DNA from: Bacteroidota bacterium
GTDB taxonomy: Bacteria > Bacteroidota > Bacteroidia > Cytophagales > Hymenobacteraceae
Length of the DNA stretch: 7,605 nucleotides
NCBI GenBank assembly: GCA_023424725.1
Contig: JAFADQ010000258.1
Coordinates: 1 to 7,605 of the forward strand
Direction: 5' to 3'
Of the stretch, positions 1 through 6,527 are shown piece after piece. Under the pieces are notes generated by a model. The model saw only the letters and a program-made list of their open reading frames with translations, was not told the DNA's origin and did no database searches. The position numbers and the translations under genes were made by a program. How positions within the stretch are numbered: position 1 is the first letter of the stretch; every line of letters begins with the position of its first letter.

Positions 1-1582
1 GGAGTTTAGAGAAGTGCTGGAAAGCCCAAAAATCGTGAAGGTTGGGCAGAACATTAAGTACGATGTGGTGGTGCTGAAAAAGTACGGCGTGCAGGTGCAC
101 AACGTGTACGATACCATGCTGGCGCACTATTTACTGGAGCCCGAAATGCGCCATAACATGGATGTATTGTCCGAAAATTACCTGCGCTACAAACCCGTCT
201 CTATTACAGAACTACTTGGCGCGAAAGGCAAAAAGCAGAAAACAATGGATATGCTGGAGCCGGAAGAAATTCGGGATTATGCCTGCGAAGATGCCGATGT
301 TACGCTGCAGCTCAAAAACCATTTCGATCCGTTATTAAAGCATCAGGGCATACAAAATCTGTTGCTGGAAGTAGAAAACCCGCTGTCGGTTGTGCTGGCA
401 GATGTAGAGTTCGAGGGTGTGGCTATTGATTCTGAAGCGCTTGGCGACATCTCCAAACAACTCGGCGCCGATATTTTAGAAATAGAGCAGGAAGTATACA
501 AACTGTCTGGACAGGAATTTAACATCGGCTCGCCCAAACAGCTCGGCGAAATTCTGTTCGATAAGCTCGAGATCGGCAAAGGCAAGATTAAGAAAACCAA
601 AACCGGGCAGTACGCCACCGGCGAAGAAATCTTAACAGACCTTGCCGGCGAGCACGAAATCGCGCAGAAAATTCTGGATTACCGCCAGCTCATAAAACTA
701 AAAAACACCTACGTAGATGCGCTGCCGCAACTGGTTTGCCCGATTGATGATAGAGTGCACACCAGCTTTAACCAGGCCGTTGCCGCCACCGGCCGCCTGA
801 GCTCTACCAACCCAAACCTGCAAAACATCCCGATACGCACCGAGCGTGGCCGCGAAATACGCCGGGCCTTTGTGCCGCGCGATAAAAACCATGTGTTGCT
901 GTCGGCAGATTATTCGCAGATAGAGCTCCGGATTATGGCCGATTTCAGTCAGGACCCGACCATGATGGAAGCTTTCCGGAACGGGCTCGATATTCACGCC
1001 GCAACGGCCAGCAAAGTGTTTAAAGTGCCGTTGGAACAAGTAGATTCTGATATGCGCCGGAAATCTAAAATGGTGAACTTCGGTATTATTTACGGCATCT
1101 CGGCATTTGGTCTGGCGCAGCGGTTAAAGATAGCCCGCAAAGAAGCCAGCCAGATTATTACGGCTTATTTCGAGGAGTTCCCGGCCATAAAAGAATACAT
1201 GGATGCCGCCATTAACAAAGCCCGCGACCTGGAATACGCCGAAACCAAACTGGGCCGCCGCCGCTATCTCCGCGACATAAATTCCCGCAACATGACGGTG
1301 CGCCAGTTTGCCGAGCGAAACGCCATTAACGCGCCCATACAAGGTACCGCCGCCGATATGATCAAGATCGCGATGATCAACATACACCATTATTTCCAGC
1401 GCGAAAATCTGCAAACCAAAATGATTTTGCAGGTGCACGACGAACTGGTGTTTGATGTGCCGCGCAACGAAGTAGAAACCGTGCGCCCGATGATAGAAAA
1501 ACTGCTGAAAGAAGCGCTGCCGCTAAGCGTGCCGATAGAAGTAGGCATGGGAACCGGCGAGAACTGGCTGGAGGCTCATTAG
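1..1582 (+). CDS. polA: DNA polymerase I, C-terminal part (5' end outside window)
   Basis: DNA polymerase I fills gaps and replaces RNA primers during replication and excision repair. The frame is open to the left edge (codons for E-F-R-E precede the GTG at 14), so that GTG is internal. About 526 codons are visible; family members are commonly around 900 residues or more, so the 5' nuclease domain and the first exonuclease motif lie outside. Counting from the GTG, the 3'-5' exonuclease part shows NIKYD (bases 50-64) and YACED (278-292), which match the Exo II and Exo III motifs, so proofreading is probably retained. The polymerase domain has the ATGRLSSTNPNLQNIP block, motif A DYSQIELR with Asp299 (908-910), motif B R348-K352-F356-Y360 (O-helix) and motif C with His475-Asp476-Glu477 (1436-1444). 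Phe356 is the usual Phe of bacterial enzymes at this site. The gene ends in TAG and converges on the lipoprotein gene. Identification is secure. Confidence 0.97.
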   Translation, partial: EFREVLESPKIVKVGQNIKYDVVVLKKYGVQVHNVYDTMLAHYLLEPEMRHNMDVLSENYLRYKPVSITELLGAKGKKQKTMDMLEPEEIRDYACEDADVTLQLKNHFDPLLKHQGIQNLLLEVENPLSVVLADVEFEGVAIDSEALGDISKQLGADILEIEQEVYKLSGQEFNIGSPKQLGEILFDKLEIGKGKIKKTKTGQYATGEEILTDLAGEHEIAQKILDYRQLIKLKNTYVDALPQLVCPIDDRVHTSFNQAVAATGRLSSTNPNLQNIPIRTERGREIRRAFVPRDKNHVLLSADYSQIELRIMADFSQDPTMMEAFRNGLDIHAATASKVFKVPLEQVDSDMRRKSKMVNFGIIYGISAFGLAQRLKIARKEASQIITAYFEEFPAIKEYMDAAINKARDLEYAETKLGRRRYLRDINSRNMTVRQFAERNAINAPIQGTAADMIKIAMINIHHYFQRENLQTKMILQVHDELVFDVPRNEVETVRPMIEKLLKEALPLSVPIEVGMGTGENWLEAH

Positions 1583-1585
1583 GTC

Positions 1586-1641
1586 TGAATTTGGATTGTT
1601 TGGATTTGAGCTGCGATGGGCAAAAAAATGGCCGTTGCAGC
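1586..1641. repeat. Palindromic repeat element, copy 1
   Basis: A 12-base leader TGAATTTGGATT (1586-1597) and a further GGATTT precede a 32-base hairpin (1610-1641). Its arms GCTGCGATGG and CCGTTGCAGC pair over 10 positions, two of them G-U wobbles, around a loop containing seven A residues. The same leader and core recur at 1680-1752. It begins three bases after the polA stop. It could stabilise the polA mRNA end or be a remnant of a dispersed repeat family; the sequence alone does not decide. Confidence 0.6.
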
Positions 1642-1650
1642 CCAATTTCG

Positions 1651-1674
1651 TAGGGGCGAATTGCATTCGCCCTA
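1651..1674. repeat. Short GC-rich inverted repeat
   Basis: TAGGGGCGAAT (1651-1661) and ATTCGCCCTA (1665-1674) are inverted copies separated by TGC, with one extra G in the left arm. This is a tight hairpin with no T-run after it, so it is not a standard intrinsic terminator. It sits between the two copies of the larger palindromic element and may be part of a composite dispersed repeat. Confidence 0.6.
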
Positions 1675-1679
1675 TTGCT

Positions 1680-1772
1680 TGAATTTGGATTCTTGGGATT
1701 TTAGGATAAGGAGGATTTATGCTGCGATGCCCATTTTTTTGGCCGTTACAGCATAAATCCCAACCAAAATCC
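1680..1772. repeat. Palindromic repeat element, copy 2 (extended)
   Basis: The leader TGAATTTGGATT (1680-1691) is identical to that of copy 1, and the following ten bases differ at two places at most. The core 1721-1752 has the same length as the copy 1 core and the same outer arms, but its centre is a run of seven T where copy 1 has seven A. The hairpin is longer here: GGATTTATGCTG (1713-1724) pairs perfectly with CAGCATAAATCC (1749-1760), and an outer pair GGATTTT/AAAATCC lies at 1696-1702/1766-1772. No protein is likely from this stretch. Confidence 0.6.
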
Positions 1773-1790
1773 TGTAATAAAACTCAAAAT

Positions 1791-1820
1791 AAAAGCGCCC
1801 CGATTGCTCAGGGCGCTTTT
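1791..1820. terminator. Bidirectional intrinsic terminator between polA and the lipoprotein gene
   Basis: AAAAGCGCCC (1791-1800) and GGGCGCTTTT (1811-1820) form a perfect 10-bp stem with a 10-base loop. The stem is GC-rich inside and ends in A/T runs, so a transcript from either strand has a stem followed by U residues. It lies between the converging polA and lipoprotein genes, 24 bases beyond the lipoprotein stop, and can serve both. Confidence 0.88.
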
Positions 1821-1844
1821 GCTTTTTCAGATGTGCCTTTTCGG

Positions 1845-3122
1845 TTACGGAAGTCTGATTCCTTCGTAGTTGTTAGGGTTTACCTGCGGAATATTAGAAC
1901 CGTATTTTGTATTGATTACGCGGATAAACTCGTTGGCGACAAATGCATTACCGCGGGGAGTTAGGTGTACACCATCGAGCGCAAATACATTGCCGGTAAT
2001 ATAAGAAGACGTATTAGCTACACCATAAGAGAAAAGCGGGCCCTGATTTAAAGTAGTCAGGAAACCATTCATATCGGCTACAGGCAAGTCTTTACGAAGA
2101 CCGGTTCTGCGGATGGTTTCGTTAAAGGCCATAGTGGCGTCGCGTACCATTTTTACTTCGTCTTTATCCAGCACTTCTTTGTTAGTTAATGGATTAGCCG
2201 GGTGAAAACCATGTGGGGGTACTCCGCCTGTTGTGTCGCCTATTCCAGTTTGAGTCGAAAGGAGGATCAAATCATCCGGAGTAGCCTCACGCGTATCATT
2301 CAGGCCTGTTCTGATGTATACTTTAGCTCCACCTGCCGCAGCACTAACCCTTGGCACAGTAACCGTAGTAAAGAAAGGTATTGCCGTTACATCCGGAATG
2401 GTAGCTAAAACACCTTTCGCATTTTTAATGGTTGCGGCATCTATCAGCTTATTATACCGGTCTCTGAAAATAGCGGTATCTGTTATTGCCTGAAATGCAT
2501 TGCTAGGCACCCCGCCGCTGGTTGCATACCCAAGCACATCTATATTACCTAACCAGAAAGTGAAAAAGGTAGGATCGCTGGCCGATACCATTTCTAAATA
2601 AGATACAGTTCCGGCAGCCGCCGTAATGCGCTCGAAATGGTTATTCAGGCCAGAATAAGTGGGCATGGTGCTGGCAAAAACACTCAGGCCTGGTACTCCA
2701 TAATTATTTATCGGCTCCAGGTATTTTGTTAAAAGCGGGTCGCCGCCCAGGGTTGTTCCTCCGCGATACGCCAGCTCGGTAGTAACCGGAGTAAGTATAG
2801 GGCTACCTGCATTAGTAAAACCGGTCAGTTTTACGTATCCGGTGCCATTTTTCTGCGCCTCGCTAAACAAAGGTTGCTTAAAATCGCCGCCGCCGGCCAG
2901 TTTAAACTGCTGGGCCAGTATGCTCGGGAAAGAGTTTAACTGGCTCTCGCGATATATGCCGCCGTTGCCATAACCGGCAGTAAGCGAGTTACCGTAAGCA
3001 TTGTATTTAGAAAAGTTAGCGTTACCCGCCGACGCGCCGGGCGCATCCAGTTCTGGTTCGCAGGAAGAAAGCAATCCGGCGATAGCAAAAGCCGGAAGTG
3101 TATATTTTAATATCGATTTCAT
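1845..3122 (-). CDS. SGNH/GDSL-like hydrolase lipoprotein
   Basis: This 425-residue protein is probably a lipid-anchored esterase or lipase of the SGNH superfamily. The N-terminus is a lipoprotein signal: a short basic start, a hydrophobic stretch, and the lipobox LSSC with Cys21 as the acylated residue. Block I reads YGNSLTAG (43-50), with Ser46 as the predicted nucleophile and Asn in place of the usual GDSL Asp. GVPG (142-145) fits block II. FWLGNIDVLGYA (189-200) is block III. DGVHLTPRGN (383-392) supplies the predicted catalytic Asp383 and His386. In block III the residue before Asp195 is Ile194, where the canonical G-x-N-D has the oxyanion-hole Asn. The ATG lies 22 bases after the porin stop, so the two are probably co-transcribed with the porin first. 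There is no Shine-Dalgarno sequence, only an A-rich stretch. The fold assignment is good; activity and substrate are inferred. Confidence 0.85.
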   Translation of the reverse strand: MKSILKYTLPAFAIAGLLSSCEPELDAPGASAGNANFSKYNAYGNSLTAGYGNGGIYRESQLNSFPSILAQQFKLAGGGDFKQPLFSEAQKNGTGYVKLTGFTNAGSPILTPVTTELAYRGGTTLGGDPLLTKYLEPINNYGVPGLSVFASTMPTYSGLNNHFERITAAAGTVSYLEMVSASDPTFFTFWLGNIDVLGYATSGGVPSNAFQAITDTAIFRDRYNKLIDAATIKNAKGVLATIPDVTAIPFFTTVTVPRVSAAAGGAKVYIRTGLNDTREATPDDLILLSTQTGIGDTTGGVPPHGFHPANPLTNKEVLDKDEVKMVRDATMAFNETIRRTGLRKDLPVADMNGFLTTLNQGPLFSYGVANTSSYITGNVFALDGVHLTPRGNAFVANEFIRVINTKYGSNIPQVNPNNYEGIRLP

Positions 3123-3144
3123 GATTTTTTGTGATGGCTAAAGC

Positions 3145-4401
3145 TTAGAAATTTACAGTTAAACCAATTCCCGGAAGCAGTACTTTTGTTTTCCAGGTTC
3201 CGGCCAGCGTGCTGGCGGTGGTGCCTGCTGCGTCTACTTCTGCCTGCGTTTGTGTGCGCTCTTTTCCTTCTATATAAATAAGCGAAAGATCGAGGTTAAA
3301 ATGCTCGCCTAAACGGTAACCTAAACCGCCGGTTATGCCAATGCGGTCAGAGTCTGGGGTTTCGGCCGTCATAAAGCCTGCCTGTACCGGGGTTTTGTCG
3401 TAATAAGCACCTAACCTAAGGGCAAAACTTTCGGTAACCATATATTGTGTACCAAGGCGCACGGCATAAGAATCTTCGTACTTGCGCGGCGACGAGCTGC
3501 TGGTTACGCCACCGGCAGTGCCGTTATAAGTAAAGTCAAGAGATTCGTAAGCGCTCCAGCCTATTAAGTTTACATCTGCTGCAATGGTTAATTTTTCGGT
3601 TGGCATAACCCCGATTCCGAAGTTAAGCGAGCTTGGCATTGGCAAAGACGCATCGAATTGGGTGGCCGTAAAGTTAGAGGCCGCCGCTGCCGGTAAACCT
3701 GTAAACGTGGCATCGCCGCCGCTTACTTCCATATCTACTTTAGAGCGATAGCTTACTCCCAGCGATATTTTTTCGGATGGTTTTACATATACGCCTACGT
3801 TAAAACCCATGCCGCTTGCCTTGCCATCCAGCTCGGCCTGGCCGTTATTGCCGTTAATATCTGTAAGCGGAATGTTACGTTGCAGGTTTACGCCGCCAAA
3901 CGCATACACAAAACCGGCGCCTATGCTTACTTTATCAGAAAAAGCATAGCTAACGGTGGGCTGCACAAAAATGGTTTGCAGAGAAAGCTGGTCTAGCATG
4001 TTTTCGCCAATCCAGCCGGCCTGATACTCTACCGTGCTGCCAAAAGGTGTATAAACGCCAATGCCAACGCGCAGTTTCTGGTCTTCCATAAAACCATAAG
4101 AGCCGTAAAAATGAAAGGGCGTGCTCACGTTGTTTTCTACCTCTGCAATAGCAAAGGTATTGGGCTCGCTAAATTTTGTGCGCGAAATAACAGCGCTTAC
4201 ACCCAGTTGTACGCCGTTTTGGCGCACCATTGCCAAAGCGCCCGGGTTAAAAAACAGGGCAGCCTGATCCAGGGCAAGGCCGGTGCCGGTGTGGCCCATG
4301 CCGTTATTTTTCAGGCCGAGTGTGTTTACCTGGTAGCCGCTGGCCGATGCCGATGCTGCCACCAGGCTGGCTAGTGCCGTGGCCAAAAGTTTACTTTTCA
4401 T
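3145..4401 (-). CDS. OmpP1/FadL-family outer-membrane transport protein
   Basis: A 418-residue predicted outer-membrane beta-barrel of the FadL/OmpP1/TodX family, whose members let long-chain fatty acids or other hydrophobic compounds cross the outer membrane. Residues 1-20 form a signal peptide with likely cleavage after ASASA. The mature N-terminus, GYQVNTLGLKNNGMGHTGTG followed by ALDQAALFFNPGALA, is the typical FadL hatch-like start, including the NP motif at 52-53. The rest alternates polar and hydrophobic residues as in barrel strands, and the chain ends in Phe (GIGLTVNF), the usual C-terminal signal for barrel insertion. Length fits the family. It is the first gene of a two-gene unit with the lipoprotein, 22 bases apart, and diverges from the flavoprotein gene. 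Family is confident; the actual substrate is unknown, and I would not call it FadL proper. Confidence 0.9.
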   Translation of the reverse strand: MKSKLLATALASLVAASASASGYQVNTLGLKNNGMGHTGTGLALDQAALFFNPGALAMVRQNGVQLGVSAVISRTKFSEPNTFAIAEVENNVSTPFHFYGSYGFMEDQKLRVGIGVYTPFGSTVEYQAGWIGENMLDQLSLQTIFVQPTVSYAFSDKVSIGAGFVYAFGGVNLQRNIPLTDINGNNGQAELDGKASGMGFNVGVYVKPSEKISLGVSYRSKVDMEVSGGDATFTGLPAAAASNFTATQFDASLPMPSSLNFGIGVMPTEKLTIAADVNLIGWSAYESLDFTYNGTAGGVTSSSSPRKYEDSYAVRLGTQYMVTESFALRLGAYYDKTPVQAGFMTAETPDSDRIGITGGLGYRLGEHFNLDLSLIYIEGKERTQTQAEVDAAGTTASTLAGTWKTKVLLPGIGLTVNF

Positions 4402-4464
4402 GTTTTGGTAAAGATTTAGTTATAGAGAGTGAAATTATGGTCTGCTAAAAGGTATGATTGCATA

Positions 4465-4494
4465 CAAAGTATAGACTTTTTTTGGCAGCGCAAA
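4465..4494 (-). promoter_or_regulatory. Candidate promoter of the porin-lipoprotein operon
   Basis: On the minus strand TTTG (4494-4491) is followed after 17 bases by TATACTTTG (4473-4465). This resembles the Bacteroidota promoter, a TTTG near -33 and TAnnTTTG near -7, but the -7 box has one extra base between TA and TTTG. A start near 4458 would give a leader of roughly 57 bases. It is the best match in the divergent region; the imperfect box keeps confidence moderate. Confidence 0.4.
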
Positions 4495-4630
4495 GCTATT
4501 TTATAAAATGTGGAAAAATATTTTCGCATCTAATGGCTTTCTAATCAATACTGCCGTTATCTGCTTACCAACCTTTCGTAATCCTGATCAGTAATAAGCA
4601 CTTGGTACTAGTATGCATAGTTAGCTGTAA

Positions 4631-4647
4631 AGGCCAATTTATGGCCT
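4631..4647 (+). other. Small hairpin upstream of the flavoprotein gene
   Basis: AGGCC (4631-4635) and GGCCT (4643-4647) form a 5-bp stem about 40 bases before the flavoprotein start. It could lie in the 5' leader, but no known riboswitch or leader motif is recognised. I saw no good promoter for this gene in the 287-base divergent region (4402-4688). Confidence 0.25.
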
Positions 4648-4688
4648 GTTATAAACCAATGCAGAGTAAATAAGGAATTTTAGCAGTT

Positions 4689-5645
4689 ATGACCACTGAA
4701 GAAAAACAAAATTTATATGATGTAATAATAGTAGGCGGCGGCCCGGCCGGCTTAAGCGCCGCTTTAACCCTGGCCCGCGCGCAGCGAAAAGTATTATTAT
4801 GTACCAAAGGCCGCACCCGCAACTCGTGGTCGGAAGAAATGCATGGCTACTTAACCCGCGATGGTTTATCGCCGCAGGAATTTTTGCAGCTCGGTTTTCA
4901 GGAAATAAGAAAATATAAAGTAGAAGTGCAGGAAACAGAAATAACCAAAGCCCGCAACTGCACCGATTATTTTGAAGTTTGCACCGACGATAACCGCACA
5001 CTCCGCAGCAAAAAACTACTTATTACTACCGGTGTAAAAGATAAAATTCCGGACATTAAAGGGTTTATGACCTATTACGGCACCAGCATTCATCATTGCC
5101 CGTATTGCGATGGCTGGGAGCACCGCGGCGAGCGCATTGTGGTGTACGCGCAGGGCGGAGGAGCGGCTTCGTTGCCATTTCAGATGCAGGCCTGGAGCAA
5201 AAATGTTAGCCTTTGCACCGATGGCGCCACTAATCTGCTAAAAGAATACGATTACGACATGCTCCGCTGCAATAACATACAGCTGTACGAGCAAAAAATA
5301 GACCGGGTAGAGGGCAACGGCAAGCAGATAGAGCGTATTATTTTTGAAGACGGCGCCATGCTTGAGTGTGATACCATTTTCTTTTCTACCGGCACCGAGC
5401 AGCGCTCTGGCTTAATACAACAGCTTGGGATAAAATGCAGCAAGCGTGGTAATGTAAAAGCCGATAAGTACCAGCAAACCAACGTAAAAGGCCTGTACGT
5501 AGCCGGCGATGCCGCCCGCGATATGCAGCTGGTAATTGTAGCCGCCGCCGAAGGAGCAAAAGCTGCGGTGGCCATAAACATGGCCTTACAAGACGAAGCC
5601 CGCGTATTGCCCGAAGTAAGCAAGATTGTAGAAAACGGCGATTGA
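4689..5645 (+). CDS. Thioredoxin-reductase-like FAD/NAD(P) disulfide oxidoreductase
   Basis: This 318-residue flavoprotein has the length and layout of the low-molecular-weight thioredoxin reductase family, which passes electrons from NAD(P)H through FAD to a cysteine pair and then to a disulfide substrate. The FAD-binding Rossmann motif GGGPAG is at 16-21, the LLITTG segment at 110-115, the redox pair CPYC at 137-140 followed by DGWE, and the second FAD motif NVKGLYVAGDAA at 265-276. The NAD(P) half is atypical: the glycine motif reads AQGGGAASLP (154-163), and the basic HRRxxxR sequence that binds the NADPH phosphate in TrxB is absent (LCTDGATNL instead). It may therefore be a paralogue acting on another disulfide, or use another electron donor. 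No thioredoxin gene is adjacent. ATG 4689 is preceded by a weak AAGGA 12 bases upstream. I am sure of the superfamily but not of the substrate. Confidence 0.85.
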   Translation: MTTEEKQNLYDVIIVGGGPAGLSAALTLARAQRKVLLCTKGRTRNSWSEEMHGYLTRDGLSPQEFLQLGFQEIRKYKVEVQETEITKARNCTDYFEVCTDDNRTLRSKKLLITTGVKDKIPDIKGFMTYYGTSIHHCPYCDGWEHRGERIVVYAQGGGAASLPFQMQAWSKNVSLCTDGATNLLKEYDYDMLRCNNIQLYEQKIDRVEGNGKQIERIIFEDGAMLECDTIFFSTGTEQRSGLIQQLGIKCSKRGNVKADKYQQTNVKGLYVAGDAARDMQLVIVAAAEGAKAAVAINMALQDEARVLPEVSKIVENGD

Positions 5646-5663
5646 TCATGCTTTAACCGCCAC

Positions 5664-5719
5664 AAAAAAGCAGCTATTACTTATGAATGACTATTTTTTT
5701 TATGAATGACTGCTTTTTT
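5664..5719. terminator. Long-loop terminator-like inverted repeat after the flavoprotein gene
   Basis: AAAAAAGCAG (5664-5673) and CTGCTTTTTT (5710-5719) are perfect 10-bp inverted copies with a 36-base loop, beginning about 20 bases after the flavoprotein stop. Run-on transcripts would end in a stem followed by U residues, but the stem is mostly A-T and the loop is long, so efficiency is doubtful. The loop holds TATGAATGACT at 5682-5692, and the same 11 bases recur at 5701-5711, overlapping the right arm. Confidence 0.4.
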
Positions 5720-5778
5720 ATGCTGTGCCGGCCTATAAAACGGGCCTTGCAGGGTTAAGTTGCAGCACGGTGTAAAAT

Positions 5779-5806
5779 AAAAAAACCCCGGCTGTGGCAG
5801 GCGAGG
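5779..5806 (-). terminator. Candidate terminator of the 100-residue gene
   Basis: On the minus strand CCTCG (5806-5802) can pair with CGGGG (5790-5786), with one G-U wobble, followed directly by seven T residues (5785-5779). It lies about 40 bases after the stop of the unknown gene and in the correct direction. The stem is short with a loop of about 11 bases, so the call is tentative. Confidence 0.45.
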
Positions 5807-5848
5807 TATTAAAACGCTCTTTTTAAGAGCTAAGCAGCTTGTGTATTC

Positions 5849-6151
5849 TTATTCGTACAATAACATTAAGCGGGCAGTAGAGGTAGAGGTTATTTCTAGA
5901 TACGTTTTAGAGCAGTCTTCTATCAGGTGGTTTATTTCGTAACTGGTGGGGCTTATCTGTTTGCCGAATTTAAGGTGCTCTATTAGTTCGGCGCCGCCGT
6001 GCAGTTTCTGAATAATCTTTATCTGTACTTTTAAATCGTCTTGCGATTGCCCGATTATTTGTTTTATGAGAGCGTTTTTGCAGGTCCAGCTGCTAAGGTC
6101 GTACCGGTAAGGCTCGGTGCTACCGGTAATGGTAATAGATATTGGTACCAT
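5849..6151 (-). CDS. Hypothetical protein, 100 residues
   Basis: I do not recognise this protein. It has no signal peptide, membrane segment or known motif. The N-terminus (PISITITGS) and C-terminus (YLEITSTSTARLMLLYE) look like beta strands, and the middle (roughly 25-80) is mixed charged and hydrophobic with likely helices, so a small soluble alpha/beta protein is plausible. It has two cysteines, Cys24 and Cys79. The start is well defined: an in-frame TAA lies only about 15 bases before the ATG and no other start lies between. It is the only long frame on either strand here, sits downstream of the tRNA-Arg terminator on the same strand, and is followed by a terminator-like hairpin. No clear promoter was found in 6152-6273. 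It is probably a real, narrowly distributed gene. Confidence 0.6.
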   Translation of the reverse strand: MVPISITITGSTEPYRYDLSSWTCKNALIKQIIGQSQDDLKVQIKIIQKLHGGAELIEHLKFGKQISPTSYEINHLIEDCSKTYLEITSTSTARLMLLYE

Positions 6152-6273
6152 AATATATGTTTGTTAAGTAACATCAGAGTGAAAGAATGTGCTACTTATA
6201 CGTTTTTTTAACCCGTCTGGTTAATTTGTTTCCGCTAACTTATTGACCCTCTGCGCAAAAACTGGTTTAAAAC

Positions 6274-6297
6274 AAAAAAGCTCCTGCGAAGGAGCTT
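6274..6297 (-). terminator. Intrinsic terminator of tRNA-Arg
   Basis: Read on the minus strand, AAGCTCCT (6297-6290) and AGGAGCTT (6285-6278) form a perfect 8-bp stem with a TCGC loop, followed by a run of T down to 6274. It starts eight bases beyond the tRNA 3' end and should separate the tRNA from the unknown gene downstream. Confidence 0.88.
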
Positions 6298-6304
6298 AAA
6301 ATTG

Positions 6305-6376
6305 TGGCCACGCCAGGAATCGAACCTGGATCAAGGGCTTCGGAAACCCGCATACTATCCGTTGTACTACGTGGCC
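6305..6376 (-). tRNA. tRNA-Arg (anticodon CCG)
   Basis: The minus strand folds as a 72-base cloverleaf. The acceptor stem GGCCACG/CGTGGCC pairs over 7 bp with discriminator A. The D stem is GTAC/GTAT, the anticodon loop TTCCGAA has anticodon CCG (complement of 6343-6341), the variable region is short, and the T arm is CCAGG-TTCGATT-CCTGG. CCG reads the arginine codon CGG. The 3' CCA is not encoded (CAA follows the discriminator), so it must be added after transcription. The anticodon stem has a C-U mismatch at its outer pair (27-43) and a G-U pair next to the loop. It is a single tRNA gene with its own promoter and terminator. Confidence 0.95.
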
Positions 6377-6389
6377 GGATATGAGGGCG

Positions 6390-6420
6390 CAAAGATACGC
6401 CTTTATTGCGGTAAACTCAA
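6390..6420 (-). promoter_or_regulatory. Promoter of tRNA-Arg
   Basis: On the minus strand TTGA (6420-6417) is followed, after 19 bases, by TATCTTTG (6397-6390). The latter is an exact match to the Bacteroidota -7 box TAnnTTTG, with the expected distance to a TTG-containing -33 box. Transcription would start near 6383, giving a leader of only a few bases before the tRNA 5' end at 6376. This is the clearest promoter in the window and the best clue to the phylum. Confidence 0.8.
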
Positions 6421-6477
6421 TTAAAATTTACTCTGCAAGGCTTAATAGTACATTAACTTTCTGGCAAAGCTACCCGG

Positions 6478-6505
6478 TTGGCCTTAAAAAAGCTGTAAGG
6501 GCCAA
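6478..6505 (-). other. Hairpin after the response regulator gene
   Basis: TTGGCCTT (6478-6485) and AAGGGCCAA (6497-6505) pair over 8 bp with one bulged base; the loop holds a six-base A run. It lies about 20 bases past the response regulator stop and could protect or end that mRNA. No T-run follows the stem on the minus strand, so it is not a standard terminator. Confidence 0.35.
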
Positions 6506-6527
6506 AAAAGCTGGCGTTATAGAGCAA

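Noticed and set aside
14..16. GTG at 14 as the true start of a shorter polymerase
   Set aside because: The frame continues upstream to the window edge, and the residues before it fit the exonuclease domain, so it is internal.
343..1438. Minus-strand frames opposite polA (343-618, 698-1039, 1124-1438)
   Set aside because: They are antisense to a strongly conserved polymerase and show no protein-like motifs.
1719..1964. A plus-strand frame of 81 codons starting in the palindromic repeat
   Set aside because: It runs through the terminator and into the lipoprotein gene on the opposite strand, and its residues look random.
4111..4374. Plus-strand frame opposite the start of the porin gene
   Set aside because: It is antisense to the signal peptide and barrel start of a well-supported gene.
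4687..5665. Minus-strand frames opposite the flavoprotein gene (4687-5001, 5252-5665, 5386-5649)
   Set aside because: Low-complexity or Arg/Leu/Ser-rich translations overlapping conserved FAD motifs on the other strand.
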